From Cydia pomonella (lineage: Eukaryota; Arthropoda; Insecta; Lepidoptera; Tortricidae), in the NCBI RefSeq assembly GCF_033807575.1, contig NC_084703.1, positions 930,001-994,000 of the forward strand: a stretch of 64,000 nt of DNA, given 5' to 3'. Below are positions 35,240-46,938 of the stretch, one piece after another (position 1 is the stretch's first letter; every line of letters starts with the position of its first letter). A program made the position numbers and the translations under genes. The notes beneath the pieces were generated by a model. That model was not told where the DNA came from and made no database searches. It saw only the letters and a list, made by a program, of their open reading frames with translations.

Positions 35240-38200
35240 ATGTCAGACGAAGACATCGAGAAATGGATGAAAGATGGCCGCAACAAAGGTGACTATTATA
35301 TTATACATTAGTTTGAAGAAATGTTGTACTTTTTGATCAAGTGAGTGTAAGAAATACGCTTTTGCCTTTTAGAAGTATATCGGGCTTCTATATATAGTGG
35401 CTAGGTGATCTATTTGGTGTTGGAATAATAATCACTTTTATATCTGACTCCGTATATTGAATAATACTAGTTAACTGTACAATCAAGGCGAATATCACAG
35501 TTGACAATACCGCCATAGAAACTGTCGATAAATACGTATATTTGGGACAAGAGATAGTGACCGGGAAGAGTAACCAAACCAATGAGATCAACAGACGCGT
35601 ACGACTAGCCTGGGCAGCGCGTACGACTAGCCTGGGCAGCCTATTCGAATTTAGAGTTTGCCTTCAAAATGAAATTTAAGGCCGAACATAAAGCCCGCAT
35701 ATTTGACCAATGTATCCTGCCAGTTCTCACTTATGGAGCTGAAACCTGGGTCTTCACCAAGGACATACTACATAAGTTAAGCATTGTCCAACGGGCGCTA
35801 GAGAGAAAACTAGTTGGGATCACATTGAGAGACCGTAAAACGAATGAGTGGCTGAGACAGAAGAGCAAGGTCGCCGATGTTGTAAAACGCGTAGCCAGAC
35901 TGAAGTGGGAATGGGCCGGTCATATAGCACGAAAAACCGATTCGTGGAGCAAACGTCTACTGGAGTGGCGACCATGGGGGGAGGAACGTCCTCAAAGTAG
36001 ACCCCAGATGTGTTGGGATGACGACGTCAAAAGGACTGCGGGGAAGAAGTGGCTCCAGGTCGTACAGAACCGTGACGAGTGGCATAAAATGAAGGATGCC
36101 TACACCCGAAGGGTAGAGAAGGGCTAAAGAAGAACTGTACAATGGTTCGGGCGGGACTGGCGTTCTGTTGCTACGTAAAGCTAATAAAGCTTTTAGCTAG
36201 TCAGCTCATATCGTGGTACACGCGTGCTTAAATATGAGCTGACATAGCTAAACTGTTCCTATAGCCTAGTTGCTTATATAGGACTCAAGGGTAAAAAGGT
36301 AGATGTTTCCTAAGGCATGTAACTTGTCAGATTTACAGGTGTCAACCAGCTGCTCGAGCTTCGAGGTGCTGGACCCGCACGATCCGGTGATCAGCCGGCT
36401 CGCCACGCAGCTCTTCAAGCGCACCAATGACTACCTACAAGGAGAAATGTCTGCGGGACAGGTTGGTAAAATAATACTGTAAACTTGCTATATGTCGTAC
36501 CATGCTAATCATAGGTTGAAAAACCGGACAAGTGCGAGTCGGACTCGCCCACCGAGGGTTCCGTACTTTTTAGTATTTGTTGTTATAGCGGCAACAGAAA
36601 TACGTCATCTGTGAAAATTTCAACTGTCTGGCTATCACGGTTCATGAGATACAGCCTGGTGACACACGGACGGACAGCGGAGTCTTAGTAATTGGGTCCC
36701 GTTTTACCCTTTGGGTACGGAACCCTAAAAATGGGATAAAATCAAAACTTTTAACATGTCAAATATGTTTATTGTTGTTGTTTATTGAAAAGTTGACTAT
36801 TTGATTATATTTCAGGACCACTACATTTTGCTCGAGCAGATCAACCGACTCACAATAACCAAGTATGCTGACCTTCGCAACCTGGCAGTGAACCTGGGCA
36901 AAACGCTTAATGAGTATAATGAAATATGTAAGTCTCTTCAACCATGTTTTGGTTAACAATATCAATATAGTTAATTGAACGATTAGCTTGGATAGATTGT
37001 GGTAAAACCATTGCAAAACGATTATAGGGACCGTGCGCGTTGGAGGGTCTGCCATCTTGTGGCCTGAATCGGAACCATAAACATGCACATTTACACGTCA
37101 CGTGTTTTCTTGTGCATAGTAGGTTCTGGCATCTTGTGGGCTACATCGGAACAAAAAACATCACATTTACGCCTCGCGCCAAAAATCTGACGGCTCCTGT
37201 GCTGCCTGCTACAGTTCATGCACGCTCCCTATAAAACTGGGCCAATAATCAATTCATTTTAAATAATGGATATAATAATCTATTTTTAGAATTTAAGATG
37301 AATTATAAATTTCAGATCAAGCCGTAAAATGCGTTAAGTAGTTCTGGAGAACCCCAAAGCCGTAGCTCGTTTACCCGTTGAGTTCCTTGCGTCCGCTCTC
37401 ACCCCAATGTGTTCATTGTTTCACTGTGCACGACTTTTTTTTTTTTTTTTTATACTACGTCAGTGGCAAACAAGCATACGGCCTGCCTGATGGTAAGCAG
37501 TATCCGTAGCCTATGTACGCCTGCAACTCCAGAGGAGTTACATGCGCGTTGCCGACCCTAACCCCCTCCCACCCTCGTTGAGCTCTGGCAACCTTACTCA
37601 CCGGCAGGCGCACAACACTGATTAGGGTCTAGTGTTATTTGGCTGCGATTTTCTGTAAGGTGGAGGTACTTCCCCAGTTGGGCTCTGCTCTAGATCTGGA
37701 ATGACATCCGCTGTGCTGTGCCCTACCACACAAAGCGAGATGACATTCACAATGTCCATACCTCTCTTGTGGACGTAGTTTAAGGACATACCCGGGTCCA
37801 TCTGACTTGACGTTGAGATTTAAGTGTCGATCCAGTAGCCTCAAATCTATCCGATGTTAGATTAAATTTGTGCTTGTACTCATTCAAAGTCGAAAACGCC
37901 GACGAACAGTCACAAGAACGATTGTTAAAAAAAAGGCCCGGATGCAAAACGTTCGTTGTTACCCGTGACACCTTTCTCATTTGTCTTTAAAAATTTTTAC
38001 AGTAGAGGTCGAGATTAAAAGAGAATTTATCACTGGCCCTCTCTGTAACTTCTGCTCTACTTTGTCCGTATGTACACCGTGGTCTGGTAAAACCCAACAG
38101 ATTTTAACCACCCATTCCTAATGTCATAAGGAGCAAAAAATATTTTACAGTACATATGGTGCTACTTTATAGCACTAGTGCGAAAACTAGCATATTACGT

Positions 38201-39896
38201 TACTGTGTCGAACATTTTAAGGGCCATATGTACTGTAAAACGTTGTACGATACATGTGCGAATAGGTAATTCGCAACTCGTGTCGATTTAAAACACTCCC
38301 TTTCGGTCGGTCGTGTTTTAATTTATCGCCACTTGTTTCGAATTTCCTATTTTTCGCACTTGTATCGTAATGTACTAATATGACTTGTACTCAATTTTTT
38401 TTTTATGTTCGCATTACTGCATACGACACGTTATTTTTTTTTTTACATCTTGGCGTAAACGGCCAGTGTAGACGTGTCTCAGCCGAGGCGGCGCGCGCGT
38501 TTTTCTCGACGCGCTGCCTTCGCCGAGACATGTCTACACTAGGCGGATTGTGCGCGAGGAAATTTCCTCACGCGTATGCTCGCTGTGTGGACCCGCCTAA
38601 TAGAAAACATCCATGACCCAGGTCCAATATCTGTGCTCATAACACAAATAAATGCGGGTACCGCGATTCGAACCCGGGACCATCGGCTTGATAGGCAGGG
38701 TCACTACCCATTAGGCCAGACTGGTCGTCCATCACTATGTCATGACTGTTTTCTTCGCCTTTTGACGACGTCACATACTCATATTGTCTTATCAAACCTT
38801 CCTCTACCTATCATTTAACATATTCACTGTCAGCGACCCGCTAGGCGGGTTCTGTGTACGTAGGCGGTTTTGCTATATATTTGGACCCGGGTACGTCCTT
38901 AAACTACGTCCAAAAGAGAGGTATGGGCATTGTGAATGTCATCTCGCTCTGTGTGGTAGGGCACAGCACAGCGGATGTCATTCCAGATCTAGAGCAGAGC
39001 CCGACTGGGGAAGTACCTCCACCTTACAGAAAACAGCAGCCAAATAACACTAGACCCTACTCATAGTGTTGTGTTCCTGCCGGTGAGTAAGGTTGCCAGA
39101 GCTCAACGAGGGGGGGGCGGGTTTAGGGTCGGCAACGCGCATGTAACTCCTCTAGAGTTGCAGGCGTACATAGGCTACGGAGACTGCTTACCATCAGGCG
39201 GGCCGTATGCTTGTTTGCCACCGACGTAGTATATATAAAATAAAAAAATGGGTTTTCCCGTGTTATTAACTTTAACCGGCTCGTAGCTCGCGCTATGTTT
39301 TTAACACATTCACTGCCGGGAACCCACCTGGTGGGCGCTCGTGAACTTTGTTCAGATGCCGGACAACCCGCTGGGCGGGTTGTTTTGCACGCAGCTATAG
39401 ACCACCGGTTTCTGGGGTAGTGCGCCGTTTTTTGTCTGGCAGTGAATGTGTTAACTGTGTGTATATATATATATATATTATACTATGTCGGTGGCAAACA
39501 AGCATACGGCCCGCCTGATGGTAAGCAGTATCCGTAGCCTATGTACGCCTGCAACTCCAGAGGAGCTACATGCGCGTTGCCGACCCTAACCCCCTCCCCC
39601 CCTCGTTGAGCTCTGGCAACCTCACTCACCGGCAGGAACACAACACTATGAGTAGGGTCTAGTGTTATTTGGCTGCGATTTTCTATATTGACGTATTCTG
39701 GCAAATAAATATTTATATTCTAATATTTTTTTAATTGTATGTTTACCTTTTCTCAGACAACACTCAAATCCGGCCGCTGTTGCAGCAGATAGACGCCATC
39801 GACGCGCAGGTATCCAAGTTCGAAGCCAGCGCGTACCGCCTTGACGCCTACACCAAGCAGCTCAAACAGCGCTTCAAGGAACTCGAGGACAAGTAG
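35240..39896 (+). CDS. Blos2: BLOC-1 complex subunit 2 (BLOC1S2/Blos2), 4 exons, 143 aa
   Basis: Exons are 35240-35288, 36331-36461, 36816-36927 and 39757-39896, phases 1, 0 and 1, ending in TAG. The body reads RTNDYLQGEMSAGQDHYILL, then INRLTITKYADLRNLAVNLG, then QIDAIDAQVSKFEASAYRLD and AYTKQLKQRFKELEDK. This matches the helical coiled-coil core of BLOC1S2 block by block, and human BLOC1S2 is also about 142 residues. The protein is a subunit of BLOC-1 (and BORC), which act in biogenesis and positioning of endosome- and lysosome-related organelles. Two acceptors lie 8 bp apart before exon 2; only the upstream one (exon from 36331) keeps frame with exon 1. Introns carry an RTE-like fragment, a MITE and several SINEs. 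The first 16 residues (MSDEDIEKWMKDGRNK) are the least certain part. Confidence 0.88.
35455..36140 (+). pseudogene. RTE-like reverse-transcriptase C-terminus in BLOC1S2 intron 1
   Basis: It reads TVDKYVYLGQEIVTG, then, after a frameshift, FAFKMKFKAEHKARIFDQCI, LPVLTYGAETWVFTKDILHK, KWEWAGHIARK and WDDDVKRTAGKKW. This is the C-terminal order of RTE/BovB-type endonuclease-reverse transcriptases. The frame is open from 35669 to 36127. A perfect 22-bp tandem duplication (GCGTACGACTAGCCTGGGCA plus GC) at 35598-35641 causes the frameshift. Confidence 0.85.
36515..36732. mobile_element. Dispersed lepidopteran-type repeat 'ggttccgtac' in BLOC1S2 intron 2
   Basis: ACCGGACAAGTGCGAGTCGG, GAGGGTTCCGTACTTTTT and TACGGAACCCTAAAAA; ends are short inverted GGTTCCGTA / TACGGAACC. 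A fragment recurs at 41195-41280. Confidence 0.7.
37023..37233. mobile_element. MITE 'atagggaccgtgc' in BLOC1S2 intron 3
   Basis: Same element in the opposite orientation, TATAGGGACCGTGCGCGTTG to CATGCACGCTCCCTATA. Confidence 0.85.
37434..37800 (-). mobile_element. Bm1-like SINE, full length, in BLOC1S2 intron 3
   Basis: It runs from poly(T)-TATACTACGTCAGTGG to GGACATACCCGGGTCC. Confidence 0.8.
38143..38374. mobile_element. MITE 'ttttacagtacatatgg', partial
   Basis: Left TIR and CATATGTACTGTAAAACG are present; the right outer TIR is missing. Confidence 0.75.
38455..38610. repeat. CG-rich dispersed repeat, copy 2
   Basis: GGCCAGTGTAGACGTGTCTC is followed by its near inverse GAGACATGTCTACACTAGGC and then GTGCGCGAGGAAATTTCCTC, so this copy is palindromic. 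Confidence 0.6.
38605..38729 (-). mobile_element. SINE (family A) head fragment
   Basis: Only the tRNA-like head and the first part of the body are present, diverged (GCGATTCGAACCCGGGACC). Confidence 0.75.
38883..39247 (+). mobile_element. Bm1-like SINE, full length, in BLOC1S2 intron 3
   Basis: GGACCCGGGTACGTCC to GACGTAGTATATATAAAAT. It lies inverted relative to the copies at 37434 and 39476 in the same intron, so long hairpins are possible in the pre-mRNA. Confidence 0.8.
39301..39454. mobile_element. TTAA-flanked palindromic MITE, copy 1
   Basis: TTAACACATTCACTGCC and GGCAGTGAATGTGTTAA are perfect ends; ACCCACCTGGTGGGC and AACCCGCTGGGCGGGTT are inner palindromes. A TTAA target suggests a piggyBac-type source. 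Confidence 0.8.
39476..39686 (-). mobile_element. Bm1-like SINE fragment just before BLOC1S2 exon 4
   Basis: ATACTATGTCGGTGGCAAAC to GGCTGCGATTTTCT. It ends about 70 bp before the exon 4 acceptor. Confidence 0.75.
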
Positions 39897-39915
39897 CCAA
39901 ACTAGACTTCCACCA

Positions 39916-39921
39916 ATAAAC
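39916..39921 (+). terminator. Putative poly(A) signal of BLOC1S2
   Basis: AATAAA lies 20 bp after the BLOC1S2 stop codon, which implies a very short 3'UTR if it is used. Confidence 0.5.
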
Positions 39922-40239
39922 AGCTGCCAGGCGCGCACGCGAACTAGTCTAATTACAGATGCGCTATCGGAAAGTTAATCAAATTGTAAACAGCACATTG
40001 AAAATTTGGGGAAATCGAAATATGCCAATTTTTCACATTGAAAAATTTTCGGTGTATTTTCGTATCATGTGGATGGAAATTTTCCGTTTCCAAAATGAAA
40101 GTTTCCTATGATATATAATATATATCCTAATATTTCCGAGTTTTTTGAAAGATTCCGCAAGTTCTGTAAGTCTAATTACGTTGTTCTTGAAATAGTTGAC
40201 TTTTTTCCAGGTCCAGTGGACCATTTTAGTAGGTATAGT

Positions 40240-40342
40240 TCGTTTCATACACGATGACGCGCATAATTGTCAAATCTAACCTACAATAACATGACATTAC
40301 GCGTCCAGCAACGCGTCTTCGTGAGTGACACGATCTATAGTC
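40240..40342. repeat. Dispersed repeat 'acgatgacacgc', copy 2
   Basis: AACGCGTCTTCGTGAGTGAC and ACGCGTCCAGCAACGCG match 8055-8160. Confidence 0.65.
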
Positions 40343-40414
40343 CAGTAAGAACACCGCATTATGAAGCGTTTATGAAAATCAAATCACAAAATAAATCAAT
40401 TTTATAAGGACATA

Positions 40415-41030
40415 AATAAATAAATATTATAGGGACATTCTTACACAAATTGACTAAGTCCCACGGTAAGCTCAAGAAGGCTTGTGCTGTGGGCATCAGA
40501 CAACGATATATATAATATAAAAATACCTAAATATTAGGTCATTACCTATGAAATTGGCGTTTTGTATGGAGAACTTAAAGAAATTCTATTTTTCATACAA
40601 TCAAATTTGCGAATTGTTTTGTGATGGCATTTTCAAACCAAACAAATTTTTGCCAGTATCTGAGACATTTTTAAGGCACATTTTCTATCTCATATATTTT
40701 TTTAAATCTGTCCCGTCAGAAAAATATAAGTCATTTAAATACTCGATCCGGCAGCACATGAAAAGAGCTGTTTTCAGGGCGGTATTCTGAATACATAAAA
40801 CAATAAAAGTAGCAAATGATTGTATGTAAAATCGTTGTTATGTAGCGCACTAATGGAATTAAAAAATACTTAGAAGTTACTATTAAAATAAATAAACTAT
40901 GACATGACTAATACTTATGAACAAAAACGCCAATTTCATAGGTAATGACCGAATACATAGAAAAAAATCCATGACTGATAAACAAATATCTGTGCTCATC
41001 ACAAATAAATGCCCTTACCGGGATTCTAAT
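40415..41030 (-). mobile_element. SINE (family A) split by a MITE
   Basis: The SINE 3' half (40415-40530) and middle (40953-41030) are separated by an inverted-repeat element; the tRNA-like head is lost. Confidence 0.75.
40535..40950. mobile_element. MITE nested in a SINE
   Basis: The terminal inverted repeats GGTCATTACCTATGAAATTG and CAATTTCATAGGTAATGACC extend for about 27 bp. The AT-rich interior shows an 80-codon open frame that I judge to be chance. Confidence 0.85.
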
Positions 41031-41194
41031 TTTCTGTACAAAACATTCTGCCGATTTTTGCGGGGTTGGGCACGTCAAATGTATGACTATTTGTACGTTA
41101 TGTACAAATATATTAAAATTTTCGGTTTCCTAGTAGATATTTTAGATTAAATAAGTATATGTTATGATATGATCAGTAATAAAAAGTATTTTTA

Positions 41195-41280
41195 GGGTTC
41201 CGTAGCCAAATGGCAAAAAACGGAACCCTTATAGATTCGTCATGTCCGTCTGTCTGTCCGATTCTGTCACAGCCACTTTT
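41195..41280. mobile_element. Fragment of 'ggttccgta' repeat
   Basis: TAGGGTTCCGTAGCCAAATG and ACGGAACCCTTATAG, then GTCTGTCTGTCCGATTCTGT. Confidence 0.6.
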
Positions 41281-41349
41281 TAGTTTTTAATGTAGGGACT
41301 AGCCGTTAAACAGCGAAATGGCATGACATATCGCTCGATTTGACATTTC

Positions 41350-41660
41350 TGAAGCAAAGAGAATTTGAAATAGAGATGGATTGTCAAAGAAAACTTTTTA
41401 GCCACAGTAAATTTACTGCCATCTTTCGACACATGATTAAAGCCATCGCTCGAAACGATGCCGCTATACCTTTGATCTATTAGAGTGCGCCACTTTTGAT
41501 ATTTAACAAATTTAACACATATCAGTGAAAGAATAAGGATCAAAGTCGAGTGGCGTTCTAAAAGTTTTAATTATGTGTCGAAAGATGTTAGTAAATTTAC
41601 TGGGGCTACAAAGTTTTCTTTGACAATCCACCTCTATTTCAAATTCTCTTTGATGAGAGA
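41350..41660. mobile_element. Foldback MITE with ~100-bp arms
   Basis: AAAGAGAATTTGAAATAGAG and CTCTATTTCAAATTCTCTTT; both arms also hold the ACAGTAAATTTACTGCCATC block. Single arms recur at 12445-12510 and 23445-23545. Confidence 0.8.
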
Positions 41661-41805
41661 TTGTTAAAAAAAATATTGCGGCTTAATTTAGATCAAACTT
41701 AGAAACGAATACCAAACTGTTGATTGACATTGTTGTATATTTTAAATAGAATTAAGTGGTATTTGTATTTATTTATGTGTTGCGATAATATTAAGAAAAT
41801 AAAAA

Positions 41806-42130
41806 AAAGCGCTGGTGGCCTAGCGGTAAGAGCGTGCGACTTTCAATCCGGAAGTCACGGCTTCAAACCCCGGCTCGCACCAATGAGTTTTTAGGAACTT
41901 ATGTACGAAATATTATTGATATTTACCAGTCGCTTTTCGGTGAAGGAAAACATCGTGAGGAAACCGGACTAATCCCAATAAGGCCTAGTTTACCCTCTGG
42001 GTTGGAAGGTTAGATGGCAGTCGCTTTCGTAAAAACTAGTGCCTACGCCAATCTTGGGGATTAGTTGTCAAGCGGACCCCAGGCTCCCAAGAGCCGTGGC
42101 AAAAATGCCGGGACAACGCGAGGAAGATGC
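41806..42130 (+). mobile_element. tRNA-derived SINE (family B), full length
   Basis: GCGCTGGTGGCCTAGCGGTA (A-box-like), then CGGCTTCAAACCCCGGCTC (B-box-like), and a conserved body ending GGGACAACGCGAGGAAGATG. Confidence 0.85.
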
Positions 42131-42221
42131 ATAATAATATTAATAAAATAATAAAACTTTTTACAAGCTTTTATTTATACCCCGTAAGGATTAAGTTACT
42201 TTGAGCAAAGGTACATTGATT

Positions 42222-42415
42222 AAGATGTGTAAAATCTATGTAAGATAATTTCTCGTGCTTCGAATTTGGCAGAGATGGCGCTACAGCTCCATACATTGCG
42301 GTAATCGATTGTCCAAAGTTGACGTTTGACGATTCAGTGACCGCAAAAGAGATGGCGCAGTACAGCGCCATCTGTTTTAGATGACAAACCAAGGGCCACG
42401 TATATTTCTTTAACT
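42222..42415. mobile_element. MITE 'gatggcgctgta', copy 3
   Basis: AAGATGTGTAAAATCTATG start, GATGGCGCAGTACAGCGCCA and a decayed right end. Confidence 0.75.
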
Positions 42416-42497
42416 ACCCCTCTATTACAATCAATTCTCTTTGGTTTAAGTATTGGCTCCGCAATCTGTGACAGGCAGTATGGAATACAGGTAGTAG

Positions 42498-42712
42498 TTT
42501 TTTTTTTTATACTACGTCGGTGGCAAACAAGCATACGGCCCGCCTGATGGTAAGCAGCCCATGTACGCCTGCCACTCCAGAGGAGTTACATGTGCGTTGC
42601 CAACCCTAACCCCCCCCCCCCCCCGTTGAGCTCTGGCAACCTTACTCACCGACAGGAACACAACACGATGAGTAGGGTCTAGTATTATTTGGCTGCTGTT
42701 TTCTGTAAGGAA
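42498..42712 (-). mobile_element. Bm1-like SINE fragment
   Basis: A poly(T)-led reverse copy with a C14-type homopolymer tract at about 42611. Confidence 0.75.
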
Positions 42713-43018
42713 ATGTAATGTAGTGGTGGGGGTAAGGAATGCAATCTCCATAGGCAGAACTGTTGCAAGTGTCCAGATGTCAGCTATAAATAATAGTTCC
42801 AAATCTCGCTAGAGTAGCTAAGAATCTAGGGTTATTGACGGAGTGAAGTGCGATGTCTAAGATTTAAATTTTTTCTTCAAATATTCTAGGTATTGTAGCG
42901 CCACCTATTTAAGGATTTTTGACGGACACTTTGGTACATGGAGATTGTATTCCTTACCTCCCCCTTCCATAACAGGCAGCTTAGCCAAAGTGACAGTGAG
43001 TGATAGAAAACGCCTATC

Positions 43019-43100
43019 GATAGGGAGCGGGCATGAACTGTAGGAGGCAGCACAGGAGCCGTCAGATTTTTGGCGCGAGGCGTAAATGTGATGTTTATTG
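43019..43100. mobile_element. MITE 'atagggaccgtgc', left fragment
   Basis: GATAGGGAGCGGGCATGAAC to GGCGTAAATGTGATGTTT, then broken at the founder SINE of the 149-bp array. Confidence 0.75.
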
Positions 43101-43107
43101 TTGTAGT

Positions 43108-43200
43108 GGCTGTAAATTATTACACAAATTGACTAAGTCCCACAGTAAGCTCAATAAAGCTTGTGTTGTGGGTACCTAGACAACGATATATATAATATAT
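43108..43200 (-). mobile_element. 3' part of the SINE that founded the array
   Basis: TATTACACAAATTGACTAAG through ACGATATATATAATATAT is the conserved 3' region of the local SINE. It runs directly into the first 149-bp unit. Confidence 0.85.
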
Positions 43201-46200
43201 AACTACTTAAATACATAGAAAACACCCATGACTCAGGAACAAATATCCATGCTCATCACACAAATACATGCCCTTACCAGGATTTGAACCCGGGACCATC
43301 AGCTTCGTAGGCAGGGTCACTACCCACTAGGCCAAACCGGTCGTCGAATAACTACTTAAATACATAGAAAACACCCATGACTCAGGAACAAATATCCATG
43401 CTCATCACACAAATACATGCCCTTACCAGGATTTGAACCCGGGACCATCAGCTTCGTAGGCAGGGTCACTACCCACTAGGCCAAACCGGTCGTCGAATAA
43501 CTACTTAAATACATAGAAAACACCCATGACTCAGGAACAAATATCCATGCTCATCACACAAATACATGCCCTTACCAGGATTTGAACCCGGGACCATCAG
43601 CTTCGTAGGCAGGGTCACTACCCACTAGGCCAAACCGGTCGTCGAATAACTACTTAAATACATAGAAAACACCCATGACTCAGGAACAAATATCCATGCT
43701 CATCACACAAATACATGCCCTTACCAGGATTTGAACCCGGGACCATCAGCTTCGTAGGCAGGGTCACTACCCACTAGGCCAAACCGGTCGTCGAATAACT
43801 ACTTAAATACATAGAAAACACCCATGACTCAGGAACAAATATCCATGCTCATCACACAAATACATGCCCTTACCAGGATTTGAACCCGGGACCATCAGCT
43901 TCGTAGGCAGGGTCACTACCCACTAGGCCAAACCGGTCGTCGAATAACTACTTAAATACATAGAAAACACCCATGACTCAGGAACAAATATCCATGCTCA
44001 TCACACAAATACATGCCCTTACCAGGATTTGAACCCGGGACCATCAGCTTCGTAGGCAGGGTCACTACCCACTAGGCCAAACCGGTCGTCGAATAACTAC
44101 TTAAATACATAGAAAACACCCATGACTCAGGAACAAATATCCATGCTCATCACACAAATACATGCCCTTACCAGGATTTGAACCCGGGACCATCAGCTTC
44201 GTAGGCAGGGTCACTACCCACTAGGCCAAACCGGTCGTCGAATAACTACTTAAATACATAGAAAACACCCATGACTCAGGAACAAATATCCATGCTCATC
44301 ACACAAATACATGCCCTTACCAGGATTTGAACCCGGGACCATCAGCTTCGTAGGCAGGGTCACTACCCACTAGGCCAAACCGGTCGTCGAATAACTACTT
44401 AAATACATAGAAAACACCCATGACTCAGGAACAAATATCCATGCTCATCACACAAATACATGCCCTTACCAGGATTTGAACCCGGGACCATCAGCTTCGT
44501 AGGCAGGGTCACTACCCACTAGGCCAAACCGGTCGTCGAATAACTACTTAAATACATAGAAAACACCCATGACTCAGGAACAAATATCCATGCTCATCAC
44601 ACAAATACATGCCCTTACCAGGATTTGAACCCGGGACCATCAGCTTCGTAGGCAGGGTCACTACCCACTAGGCCAAACCGGTCGTCGAATAACTACTTAA
44701 ATACATAGAAAACACCCATGACTCAGGAACAAATATCCATGCTCATCACACAAATACATGCCCTTACCAGGATTTGAACCCGGGACCATCAGCTTCGTAG
44801 GCAGGGTCACTACCCACTAGGCCAAACCGGTCGTCGAATAACTACTTAAATACATAGAAAACACCCATGACTCAGGAACAAATATCCATGCTCATCACAC
44901 AAATACATGCCCTTACCAGGATTTGAACCCGGGACCATCAGCTTCGTAGGCAGGGTCACTACCCACTAGGCCAAACCGGTCGTCGAATAACTACTTAAAT
45001 ACATAGAAAACACCCATGACTCAGGAACAAATATCCATGCTCATCACACAAATACATGCCCTTACCAGGATTTGAACCCGGGACCATCAGCTTCGTAGGC
45101 AGGGTCACTACCCACTAGGCCAAACCGGTCGTCGAATAACTACTTAAATACATAGAAAACACCCATGACTCAGGAACAAATATCCATGCTCATCACACAA
45201 ATACATGCCCTTACCAGGATTTGAACCCGGGACCATCAGCTTCGTAGGCAGGGTCACTACCCACTAGGCCAAACCGGTCGTCGAATAACTACTTAAATAC
45301 ATAGAAAACACCCATGACTCAGGAACAAATATCCATGCTCATCACACAAATACATGCCCTTACCAGGATTTGAACCCGGGACCATCAGCTTCGTAGGCAG
45401 GGTCACTACCCACTAGGCCAAACCGGTCGTCGAATAACTACTTAAATACATAGAAAACACCCATGACTCAGGAACAAATATCCATGCTCATCACACAAAT
45501 ACATGCCCTTACCAGGATTTGAACCCGGGACCATCAGCTTCGTAGGCAGGGTCACTACCCACTAGGCCAAACCGGTCGTCGAATAACTACTTAAATACAT
45601 AGAAAACACCCATGACTCAGGAACAAATATCCATGCTCATCACACAAATACATGCCCTTACCAGGATTTGAACCCGGGACCATCAGCTTCGTAGGCAGGG
45701 TCACTACCCACTAGGCCAAACCGGTCGTCGAATAACTACTTAAATACATAGAAAACACCCATGACTCAGGAACAAATATCCATGCTCATCACACAAATAC
45801 ATGCCCTTACCAGGATTTGAACCCGGGACCATCAGCTTCGTAGGCAGGGTCACTACCCACTAGGCCAAACCGGTCGTCGAATAACTACTTAAATACATAG
45901 AAAACACCCATGACTCAGGAACAAATATCCATGCTCATCACACAAATACATGCCCTTACCAGGATTTGAACCCGGGACCATCAGCTTCGTAGGCAGGGTC
46001 ACTACCCACTAGGCCAAACCGGTCGTCGAATAACTACTTAAATACATAGAAAACACCCATGACTCAGGAACAAATATCCATGCTCATCACACAAATACAT
46101 GCCCTTACCAGGATTTGAACCCGGGACCATCAGCTTCGTAGGCAGGGTCACTACCCACTAGGCCAAACCGGTCGTCGAATAACTACTTAAATACATAGAA

Positions 46201-46478
46201 AACACCCATGACTCAGGAACAAATATCCATGCTCATCACACAAATACATGCCCTTACCAGGATTTGAACCCGGGACCATCAGCTTCGTAGGCAGGGTCAC
46301 TACCCACTAGGCCAAACCGGTCGTCGAATAACTACTTAAATACATAGAAAACACCCATGACTCAGGAACAAATATCCATGCTCATCACACAAATACATGC
46401 CCTTACCAGGATTTGAACCCGGGACCATCAGCTTCGTAGGCAGGGTCACTACCCACTAGGCCAAACCGGTCGTCGAAT
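43201..46478 (-). repeat. 22-copy, 149-bp satellite made of a SINE tRNA-like head
   Basis: Units beginning AACTACTTAAATACATAG start at 43201 and every 149 bp to 46330 (22 units, 3278 bp); a diverged 23rd follows at 46479. By eye I find no difference between units. On minus each unit is the SINE 5' head: GACGACCGGTTTGGCCTAGT (A-box-like), GGGTTCAAATCC (B-box-like), then the tail to GTATTTAAGTAGTT. The left flank (43108-43200) is the 3' remainder of the same SINE, so the array grew inside one element. Confidence 0.95.
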
Positions 46479-46607
46479 AACTACTTAAATACATGGAAAA
46501 CACCCATGACTCAGGAACAAATATCCGTGGTCATCACACAAATAAATGCCCTTACCAGGACATGTACCCGCGACCATCGGCTTTAACTAGGCCAGACAGG
46601 TCGTCAA
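46479..46607 (-). mobile_element. Diverged terminal unit of the SINE array
   Basis: It aligns to the 149-bp unit but has several substitutions and has lost part of the A-box side (GGCTTTAACTAGGCC). It therefore predates the homogeneous copies. Confidence 0.8.
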
Positions 46608-46938
46608 ACTTTATTTTACCGCCGATTACCGCCGCCACCTGCGAACCGGGTGTCCACGGCAACATGTCTATATTTAATAATAAAACATACATGTCTATAT
46701 TTTATAATATTTAATGATAATAAAGTATAGAGATGTATGTGGACGGATAAGAGAATCATAAAGGTAGAAGAGAACCAAATGAAACGCCACATTCACAAAC
46801 TATTTTATTCAATCATTGCTACATTAACATCTTATTCAAATCAGACATTGACTAAGATACAAGTATTTCAATTAGAACTATTAGCTGTTGATAGACTGAA
46901 ATGAAGGAATAATACGTAGGTCATTAGATAAGTTTTGC

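Noticed and set aside
40548..40790. 80-codon protein
   Set aside because: AT-rich interior of a MITE; no homology recognised and no second copy to test coding constraint.
43201..46478. Cluster of functional tRNA genes
   Set aside because: The units lack a convincing cloverleaf acceptor stem and match the SINE head, including its non-tRNA body.
43198..46610. CRISPR-like regular array
   Set aside because: Units are contiguous with no spacers, and the content is SINE sequence in an animal genome.
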